This document shows positions 8,701 to 13,709 of a DNA stretch of 15,125 nucleotides, one piece after another. How positions within the stretch are numbered: the first letter of the stretch is position 1; every line of letters begins with the position of its first letter. The position numbers were made by a program, and so were the translations under genes. The stretch spans positions 11,010 to 26,134 of the forward strand of contig DIKJ01000047.1 of the NCBI GenBank assembly GCA_002424525.1, read 5' to 3'. This stretch comes from Bacteroidales bacterium UBA5621 (GTDB lineage Bacteria > Bacteroidota > Bacteroidia > Bacteroidales > VadinHA17). The notes below the pieces were generated by a model. It made no database searches. It saw only the letters and a list, made by a program, of their open reading frames with translations, and was not told the DNA's origin.

Positions 8701-8865
8701 TCCAGGATAAGATTGTATGCCACCTCTCATAATTTGCTCACTCTGACTAAATATAAGGGTGTTGACCCTGAAGTGTCAATGTCCGGTCTTGATCCTGGCG
8801 TGGAGGGAAGGGAATATTATCCGAAAACAACTACCTACCTGTTGGGCGTAAATGTTACTTTTTAA
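5770..8865 (+). CDS. SusC/RagA-family TonB-dependent outer-membrane receptor
   Basis: The product is 1031 residues, the normal length for the family. Residues 1-38 form a long SusC-type signal peptide (MTKKLTNFVPLLLHFKKIRI, then hydrophobic MGLMAVLFLSGS, cleavage after IYA). Residues 39-85 are a polar linker with no recognisable STN domain. A carboxypeptidase-regulatory-like domain spans about 86-160 (ISGTITDSQGDPIPGVNI, FSFVGYTPQEV), followed by DEIVVVGYGTQQRRSISGSV at 166-185. The plug includes MRLRG, VVIDGVPG and SVLKDASAAAIYGSRSASGV at 265-284. The beta-barrel ends in an aromatic C-terminus, LLGVNVTF. It should import SusD-bound ligand through the outer membrane using TonB. Lack of an STN domain, and of a visible sigma/anti-sigma pair, argues against sigma-factor trans-envelope signalling. 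The susD start follows 18 bp after the stop, so the two are surely co-transcribed. Confidence 0.97.
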   Translation: MTKKLTNFVPLLLHFKKIRIVMGLMAVLFLSGSVNIYAVSFQQDDKAGSMNSEKDPELLASVTIQTGSGSQLIDLSEGITPEEDQQRTISGTITDSQGDPIPGVNIIEKGTVNGTMSGADGKYFLSVASASSVLVFSFVGYTPQEVIAGSQTTINVSLIESATALDEIVVVGYGTQQRRSISGSVTNVSEKSFNAGITRTAADFIQGKVAGLTITTSTGDVTASQSMRLRGTSSLTGSSEPFVVIDGVPGLSLNSVAPQDIESISVLKDASAAAIYGSRSASGVILITTKRGTQQRTSVEYNVYGAVDVLSNKPDVLTAAEYRKWASDNNVNVSVFDLGADTDWFNEISRTGVSQNHDLSISGSGTNNSYRVSISYLDQEGVMMDNYQTRFNTRFSVNQKALDNRLDLTLSGGLNQRDYQATATGNFVLAYNVVPTIPVKFADGTWWDSDEYDQGNPVRNMTYNMAPRKTGLIYVNGKATLTITKGLSAGVNFYKERNSFDAANYTDSRTRYGRAANGTASRSFSTSDKNLIETTVNYARKFGAHDLGLLGGYSWEDNKYQTASAQNRYFVTNLFGYNNLGAGEGLLAGDVSSSASMDRLISFFGRINYSFLQRYILSATIRRDGSSKFGKDHKWGTFPSVSAAWRLSDEPFMQGLSGTFDDLKLRVGYGVSGNQSGLSPYQSLSLYGSSGLYYDNGRWQTAYAVNQNANPDLRWESTSMFNVGVDFSILNARINGTIEYYDKITNDLLYNYPVPVPPYMYPSMTANVGSMSNKGVELTLTGDVIRKSDLRWTISLNAAHNDNKIISLSNEEFTTSVIKTGNAWVRGGSANTTHIIQEGYQVGQFFGPLCTGIDANGLYIIDDMVDGKPGVTIDDYTYIGKAQPLLTYGISNNISYKNWELNFFFRGVYGNDVLNFSKMSYANLQWLPGANVLSDALVLGLKQSPFYNSFYIEDGSFVRLDNITLAHSLLPKNLLGISRIRLYATSHNLLTLTKYKGVDPEVSMSGLDPGVEGREYYPKTTTYLLGVNVTF

Positions 8866-8883
8866 CTATAAAATGGATTGACT

Positions 8884-10404
8884 ATGAAGAAGTTATCGTT
8901 ATATTTTACAATAATCACCTTACTGGGATTATTTACTGTGGGATGTACAGATCTGGAAGAAGAGGTATATTCGCAACTGCCAACGGATGCATATGGAACT
9001 ACTGAAACAGAGATAAATTCATTAATTGCCCCGATCTTTTTACGCCTGAGGGATTTCAATGCCATAAGGAGCGGAGTAAATAATACTACTGATATGTTTG
9101 TAACACCGACCCGAAGGGGTGGAGACTGGTGGGATGGCGGTGCATTTAAAGAAATGGCACAGGGTACCTGGCGGCCACAAACGGGAGCAATAAGAGCTGA
9201 TTACAATACCAGTTATTCCCGCATAACAGAATGCAACCGGATTATTTATATGATAGAAAACAGTCCGGCGATTACGGATAAAGCTCCATATTTAAGCCAG
9301 GTAAGAGCTGCCAGGGCATTAAGATATTTTGTACTGGTTGACGAATACGGGAACGTACCGATTGTTACTGATTTCACTGATCTGTCGAAACCTACCACAA
9401 AGACAAGGGCAGAGGTTTATAATTTTATTATGTCTGAACTCAATGCCATTAAAGATGTTATTCGGTCAGATGTAAGTCCCGCAAGCCATGGTAAGTATAC
9501 AAAGGGAGCTGTTTATACCATGCTGGCTAAAATGTACCTTAATGCCATGGTGTGGAACCCTGCCGGCGGGCCGAAATGGCAGGAGTGTATTGCCGCTTGT
9601 GATGTTGTAATGGGGCTTGGTTATTCTCTGGAAACTAATTGGACAAATCAATTCACTGCTAATAACGAAGGTTCCAAAGAAACGATTTTAGCTGCTGTTA
9701 ACAGCATATCATCTGCATTGGGAGTGCGTGGCTATACCCTTCATTATCTGGGTCCTAAAGCTCTGGGACTTCCCGGAGGTGCAAACAATGGAATAGCTGC
9801 GCACGCGAGTTTTGTCAGATCTTTTGACCCGGCCGATAAACGACTGGGATGGAGTTTCATTCTTGGTCCGCAGTTGGATCCTGCGACCGGACAGGTTCTT
9901 ATTACTGCTCATGGCCGTCCCCTTATACACACAATAGATATCGAAATGAAATACGCGCTTGATGCTGACGGCTGGGGCCAGACAGAACAGGAAGACGGGG
10001 CAAGATGCTTTAAATGGGAGTATAAGAAAGGAGCTACCGCAATGGAAAATGATTATGCAATATTCAGACTTGCTGATGTTTACCTGATGAAGGCTGAAGC
10101 ATTGGTACGTGCAAGTCAGGATAATGTGGAGGCAACAAGACTTGTCAACGAGATCAGAAAAAGAGTCTTTGACGATCCTGCCAAACTCAAAACAAGCGTT
10201 ACTCTGGATGATATTTACCATGAACGCCGTTGGGAGCTGGCCTGGGAAGGCTGGGGAAGACAGGATATGATCCGTTTCGGTACATATTTAAATGCGATCC
10301 CCGGCTGGAGGGCTAATCCGCTTCCGGAATATCGGTTATTGTGGCCTATTCCAAATACCGCTATTGACGCAAATCCACTGCTTACTCAGAACCCGGGTTA
10401 TTAA
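8884..10404 (+). CDS. SusD/RagB-family surface glycan-binding lipoprotein
   Basis: The product is 506 residues from the ATG at 8884; an in-frame TTG at 8878 would add two residues but is a less likely start. The lipoprotein signal peptide is MKKLSLYFTIITLLGLFTVG with the lipobox cysteine at 21. Family landmarks are the early YNTSYSRITECNRIIYMIEN helix, the RAARALRYFVLVDEYGNVPI segment near residue 141, and the C-terminal signature YHERRWELAWEGWGRQDMIR near 445-465. It ends LLWPIPNTAIDANPLLTQNPGY, the typical SusD ending. It is a surface lipoprotein that caps SusC and captures ligand. W and Y residues such as GGDWWDGG could line the binding site, but the ligand is not predictable by eye. A strong terminator follows, separating it partly from the downstream enzyme genes. 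Confidence 0.96.
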   Translation: MKKLSLYFTIITLLGLFTVGCTDLEEEVYSQLPTDAYGTTETEINSLIAPIFLRLRDFNAIRSGVNNTTDMFVTPTRRGGDWWDGGAFKEMAQGTWRPQTGAIRADYNTSYSRITECNRIIYMIENSPAITDKAPYLSQVRAARALRYFVLVDEYGNVPIVTDFTDLSKPTTKTRAEVYNFIMSELNAIKDVIRSDVSPASHGKYTKGAVYTMLAKMYLNAMVWNPAGGPKWQECIAACDVVMGLGYSLETNWTNQFTANNEGSKETILAAVNSISSALGVRGYTLHYLGPKALGLPGGANNGIAAHASFVRSFDPADKRLGWSFILGPQLDPATGQVLITAHGRPLIHTIDIEMKYALDADGWGQTEQEDGARCFKWEYKKGATAMENDYAIFRLADVYLMKAEALVRASQDNVEATRLVNEIRKRVFDDPAKLKTSVTLDDIYHERRWELAWEGWGRQDMIRFGTYLNAIPGWRANPLPEYRLLWPIPNTAIDANPLLTQNPGY

Positions 10405-10458
10405 AAAAAGTTAAAACAATGCCTTTTATTGTTCTTTGATTAAAAGGTTACTATTTTT

Positions 10459-10517
10459 GAGAGGGTGTATTTTGGACTGTTCCTTCAATTGTCAGGAAAT
10501 ACATCCTCTCTTTTATT
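10459..10517 (+). terminator. Hairpin terminator after susD
   Basis: GAGAGGGTGTATTT (10459-10472) pairs with AAATACATCCTCTC (10497-10510) along 14 bp with a single G-U pair, and is followed at once by TTTTATT. The loop is 24 nt, longer than usual. It lies between susD and the DUF1080 gene, so it may end the susCD transcript or only reduce read-through into the enzyme genes. Confidence 0.75.
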
Positions 10518-10543
10518 AAAATGGACACAATTGAATTATCCTC

Positions 10544-10551
10544 TATCTTTA
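10544..10551 (+). promoter_or_regulatory. Weak candidate -7 element before the DUF1080 gene
   Basis: TATCTTTA matches seven of eight positions of TAnnTTTG and shares TATCTTT with the candidates before both susC genes. It would give a leader of about 40 nt. No TTG is found at the usual -33 distance. The terminator just upstream makes a separate promoter here plausible. Confidence 0.3.
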
Positions 10552-10599
10552 TCTTGAAGTATTAGTTAATATTAAAAACTGACAAAAACCGCTTTACAA

Positions 10600-11418
10600 A
10601 TGAAACACTTATTAATTTCCAGCTTATTGCTTTGCCTGTTCATTGCTGCCACGGCACAGCAGCAACCACAGCGAACCGGCCAGGCGCCCCAGGCCGGCCA
10701 GACCCCCCAGCAGCGTCCGGTTGATCCGAACAGGATGACCCCGGGGATGACGGAGATAATGGAACCAAAAGTACCGGTAATTCAACCCGGTGCCGAGGTT
10801 GGAGTGCCTCCTTCAGATGCAATAAACCTTTTCGACGGAACCGATGTGAACAAAGAGTGGACCGACAGGGCGGGAAATCCTACAAAATGGATCGTCAAGG
10901 ATAATGAACTGGTCTGCGTAAAGGGATCGGGCATTATCAAAACCAAAAGAAAGTTCAATGATTTCCAGCTCCATATAGAATGGAAAGCTCCGGCTGAAGT
11001 TATTGGCGACGGACAGGGCAGGGGTAACAGCGGCGTCTATTTGCAGGAACTTTATGAAGTGCAGGTACTCGACAGCTACCAGAACGAAACCTACCCGCAG
11101 GGTCAGGCAGGCAGCCTCTACAAGCAGCATGCACCGCTGGTTAATGCATCCAGAAAACCTGGAGAATGGCAGACTTATGATATCATTTACACTGCCCCCA
11201 GATGGTATGATAACGACAGTACAAGGTATTTTACTCCACCGAGGGTAACCGTGCTGCACAACGGAGTACTTATTCAGAACAATGTAAGCCTCAGGGGACC
11301 AACGATTTATATCGGAATCCCTGAGTATTCTGTTAAGAAGCACGGCCCCATGTCGCTTCTGCTTCAGGATCACGGGAATCCGGTTGCTTACAGAAATATT
11401 TGGATCAGAGAACTTTAG
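10600..11418 (+). CDS. Secreted DUF1080 protein (3-keto-disaccharide hydrolase family)
   Basis: The product is 272 residues. A Sec signal peptide (MKHLLISSLLLCLFIAATAQ) is followed by a Gln/Pro-rich linker to about residue 70. The DUF1080 concanavalin-like domain (Pfam PF06439) runs from about 74 to the end: NLFDGTDVNKEW, NELVCVKGSGIIKTKRKFND, FQLHIEWKAP, the conserved GRGNSGVYLQ-YEVQVLDSY block at 140-160, GSLYKQHAPLVNASRKPGEW at 171-190, and LLLQDHGNPVAYRNIWIREL. Family members cleave the glycosidic bond of 3-keto-sugars after a dehydrogenase has oxidised C3. The protein should be periplasmic. Its gene sits 95 bp before a Gfo/Idh/MocA oxidoreductase gene on the same strand, which is the expected partner. 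Exact substrate and mechanism (hydrolysis or elimination and hydration) are not shown by the sequence. No cysteine follows the signal as in a lipoprotein. Confidence 0.92.
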   Translation: MKHLLISSLLLCLFIAATAQQQPQRTGQAPQAGQTPQQRPVDPNRMTPGMTEIMEPKVPVIQPGAEVGVPPSDAINLFDGTDVNKEWTDRAGNPTKWIVKDNELVCVKGSGIIKTKRKFNDFQLHIEWKAPAEVIGDGQGRGNSGVYLQELYEVQVLDSYQNETYPQGQAGSLYKQHAPLVNASRKPGEWQTYDIIYTAPRWYDNDSTRYFTPPRVTVLHNGVLIQNNVSLRGPTIYIGIPEYSVKKHGPMSLLLQDHGNPVAYRNIWIREL

Positions 11419-11433
11419 AAACACTTTGCGGAT

Positions 11434-11447
11434 AATAATGCATTATT
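11434..11447. promoter_or_regulatory. 14-bp perfect palindrome between the DUF1080 and oxidoreductase genes
   Basis: AATAATGCATTATT reads the same on both strands and begins 15 bases after the DUF1080 stop. A T-rich stretch follows about 25 bp later. It could be a regulator site or part of a weak hairpin. With low sequence complexity the evidence is slight. Confidence 0.25.
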
Positions 11448-11513
11448 GGTGTTTCAATCCATTTGAAATTATTATTTTTATAAAATCAATTAAATTTTAA
11501 AATACCTGAAAAT

Positions 11514-13010
11514 ATGAAAGAAAACTCAAAGAACATTACACGCCGGTCGTTCATTGGCACAACCGGTGCTGTTGCTGCAGGTCTGACCATTGTGCCGTCT
11601 TCTGTTGTCAGCGGTATCGGCAATCAAAGAACACCCAGCGATAAGCTGAATATCGCCGTAGTCGGAGTAGGTGGTATGGGTAACTCAAACATGAGAGCCG
11701 TAGCCGGATCTGAAAATATTGTTGCTCTCTGCGATGTCGACTGGGGTTATTCAAAGAAAATCTTTGACGCAAACCCGAATGCCAAAGCCTATTGGGATTG
11801 GCGCAAAATGTATGATGAAATGGGCAAATCCATCGACGCGGTCATTGTGGCTACCGCTGACCATACCCATGCCATCGTTGCTGCTATTGCCATGGAGATG
11901 GGTAAACATGTCTTCGTTCAGAAGCCCCTCACTCATTCTGTTTACGAATCAAGGTTGCTCACCAAACTTGCTGTCAAGAACAAGGTAGCTACCCAGATGG
12001 GTAACCAGGGCTCGTCGGGCGAAGGCGTTAATCTTACCGTTGAATGGCTGCAGGCAGGAGAGATAGGAGAGGTGACAAAAGTTGAATCATTCACCGACCG
12101 GCCAATCTGGCCACAGGGATTGAACCGCCCTGCAAAAGGTGAATGGGTGCCTGAAACTCTTAACTGGGACCTGTTCATAGGCCCGGCTCAGATGCGCCCA
12201 TACCACAGTATCTACACTCCATGGAACTGGAGAGGCTGGTGGGATTTCGGAACAGGCGCTCTCGGAGATATGGCGTGCCATATACTTCACCCGGTGTTCA
12301 AGGGTCTTAAGCTTCAGTATCCCATCAAAGCTCAGGGCAGCTCGACACTTCTGCTGACCGACTGCGCTCCCAATGCCCAGATGGTTAAACTGGTTTATCC
12401 CGCAAGAGTTGCTCCGAAAGGATCAAAAATGAAATATCCGCAGGTGGAAGTTATTTGGTACGACGGCGGACTGGAACCTCCCAAACCAACCGGATGGCCC
12501 GCAGGTAAAAACATGAACAACCAGGGAGGCGGAGTGATCTTCCATGGGACAAAAGATAAACTGATAGCCGGTTGCTATGGCAGAGACCCGTGGCTGCTGT
12601 CAGGACGTGTCCCCACTACTCCCAAAACAGAACGCAGGCTTCCTGACAAGGTTAGCCACGAAATGGACTGGGTACGCGCTTGCAAGGAGAGCCCGGAAAG
12701 CAGGGTCCCTGCAAAATCCGATTTCGCAGAAGCAGGTCCTTTCAACGAAATGGTCGTTATGGGAGTTCTTGCCGTCAGACTTCAGGCCCTTAACAAGGAA
12801 CTTGAGTGGAATGGCGAGAAAATGGAGTTCACCAACATAAACGACTCTGAGACACTTAGAATCGTCACTGAAGATGCATTCACCATTGAGGACGGACATC
12901 CTACATTCACCAAGAAGTGGACCGATCCGATGAATGCCAAAGCATTTGCCGCAGAAATGGTTAAGCACACCTACCGCAAGGGATGGTCGCTGCCTCCTAT
13001 GCCTGCTTAA
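11514..13010 (+). CDS. Tat-exported Gfo/Idh/MocA-family oxidoreductase
   Basis: The product is 498 residues. The N-terminus has a twin-arginine signal, NITRRSFIGTTGAVAAG (RR at 10-11), so it is probably exported folded with its nicotinamide cofactor. The Rossmann fold starts at 45 (KLNIAVVGVGGMGNSNMRAV, glycine motif at 51-56), with CDVD at 73-76, DAVIVATADHTHA at 108-120 and VFVQKPLTHSVYESR at 133-147. The central lysine K137 is present, but the usual EKP is QKP. The substrate domain has GALGDMACHILHP at 248-260, placing D252 and H256 where the family has catalytic residues. The C-terminal part matches the longer secreted subfamily common in Bacteroidota and Planctomycetota. Members oxidise sugar hydroxyls. 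Together with the adjacent DUF1080 protein, C3 oxidation of a glycoside is the favoured role (inference). A different sugar or polyol substrate is possible. Confidence 0.94.
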   Translation: MKENSKNITRRSFIGTTGAVAAGLTIVPSSVVSGIGNQRTPSDKLNIAVVGVGGMGNSNMRAVAGSENIVALCDVDWGYSKKIFDANPNAKAYWDWRKMYDEMGKSIDAVIVATADHTHAIVAAIAMEMGKHVFVQKPLTHSVYESRLLTKLAVKNKVATQMGNQGSSGEGVNLTVEWLQAGEIGEVTKVESFTDRPIWPQGLNRPAKGEWVPETLNWDLFIGPAQMRPYHSIYTPWNWRGWWDFGTGALGDMACHILHPVFKGLKLQYPIKAQGSSTLLLTDCAPNAQMVKLVYPARVAPKGSKMKYPQVEVIWYDGGLEPPKPTGWPAGKNMNNQGGGVIFHGTKDKLIAGCYGRDPWLLSGRVPTTPKTERRLPDKVSHEMDWVRACKESPESRVPAKSDFAEAGPFNEMVVMGVLAVRLQALNKELEWNGEKMEFTNINDSETLRIVTEDAFTIEDGHPTFTKKWTDPMNAKAFAAEMVKHTYRKGWSLPPMPA

Positions 13011-13029
13011 AAAATTGATTGAAATTCCG

Positions 13030-13060
13030 GTTGTGGCGCAAGAAATTGCGCCACAACTTT
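13030..13060. terminator. Convergent terminator hairpin with GAAA loop
   Basis: GTTGTGGCGCAA (13030-13041) and TTGCGCCACAAC (13046-13057) form a perfect 12-bp stem with a GAAA tetraloop, followed by TTTAAT. It lies 20 bp after the oxidoreductase stop and directly abuts the stop of the leftward HD-domain gene. It should end the rightward transcript and probably also the leftward one; the tail in that direction is AT-rich but has no immediate T-run. Confidence 0.85.
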
Positions 13061-13634
13061 AATACCCCTTCAGACCAATCTCCTCCGCAACCTCACGCAT
13101 TCCCATAATGCAATCAGTGATCAGATCATCAAGGCTGACCCCGAGCATCTCAGCACCCTTCTCTATCACCGACCTGTCAACACCGGCCGCAAATCGTTTG
13201 TCATTCCATTTCTTCCGTACCGACCGTGACTCCATGTCCAAAACACTTTTCGACGGCCTCACCAGTGCGCTGGTGGCTACCAGTCCGGTAAGCTCATCCA
13301 CTGCAAAGATGGTCTTCTCAAGGAGGGAATGAGGTTCCACTTCCGTAACCAGGCCCCACCCATGGCTCATCACCGCCCTTATATACTCCGCGGGCCACCT
13401 GTTTTCAGTCAGTATCTTCTCAGTCATCTTACAGTGCTCATCAGGATACATCTCCCAGTCGAGGTCATGTATCAATCCGATAATTCCCCATTTTTCACCA
13501 TCCTCACCGGCCCTGGCGGCCATGTATCTCATTACTCCCTCAACAGCCAGGGCATGCCTGATGTGACTTTCGGATTTATTGTACTTTTTCAATAGGGCAA
13601 AAGCCTGCTCACGCGAGGGAACGATGGTATCCAT
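13059..13634 (-). CDS. HD-domain protein, probable metal-dependent phosphohydrolase
   Basis: The product is 191 residues with no signal peptide, so it is cytoplasmic. The HD-superfamily metal-binding pattern is complete: H27 in SHIRHALAVEG, H56-D57 in GLIHDLDWEMYPDEH, H91 in VMSHGWG and D113 in FAVDELTGL. The following LVATSALVRPSKSV and the C-terminal LGVSLDDLITDCIMGMREVA segment are familiar from small HDIG-type hydrolases in many bacteria. The family acts on phosphate esters such as nucleotides, but the substrate of this subgroup is not known to me. It is convergent with the oxidoreductase gene and lies 75 bp downstream of the T9SS cargo gene on the same strand. No functional link with the glycan genes is evident; it looks like a housekeeping neighbour. 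Confidence 0.9.
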   Translation of the reverse strand: MDTIVPSREQAFALLKKYNKSESHIRHALAVEGVMRYMAARAGEDGEKWGIIGLIHDLDWEMYPDEHCKMTEKILTENRWPAEYIRAVMSHGWGLVTEVEPHSLLEKTIFAVDELTGLVATSALVRPSKSVLDMESRSVRKKWNDKRFAAGVDRSVIEKGAEMLGVSLDDLITDCIMGMREVAEEIGLKGY

Positions 13635-13656
13635 AACTTTTTATTTATTTATCCTG

Positions 13657-13699
13657 AGTTGCTGGTTACTAGTTACTCGAAGGAATCAGCACCTGGCAA
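13657..13699. repeat. Intergenic repeat related to 5221-5241 and 5523-5539
   Basis: On the minus strand, 13677-13657 has the core AACTAGTAAC and matches 5221-5241 at 18 of 21 positions. Next to it, 13699-13683 reads TTGCCAGGTGCTGATTC, matching 5523-5539 at 16 of 17 positions. Both lie in short intergenic gaps, here between the HD gene and the T9SS cargo gene. They look like pieces of one degenerate dispersed intergenic repeat. Confidence 0.5.
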
Positions 13700-13709
13700 C
13701 ATGAGTTAT

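Noticed and set aside
8862..9065. 67-residue antisense frame over the susC-susD junction, considered as a PUL antisense RNA region
   Set aside because: The translation is meaningless. Antisense RNAs are known for some susC leaders, but no promoter or terminator supporting one was found here.
9709..10221. 170-residue open frame antisense to susD
   Set aside because: It lies inside the well-supported susD coding region, opposite conserved SusD residues, and shows no family resemblance.
10813..11424. 203-residue open frame antisense to the DUF1080 gene
   Set aside because: It fully overlaps a gene with a clear family match on the other strand, lacks motifs and has a non-bacterial-looking composition. 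It is an antisense shadow.
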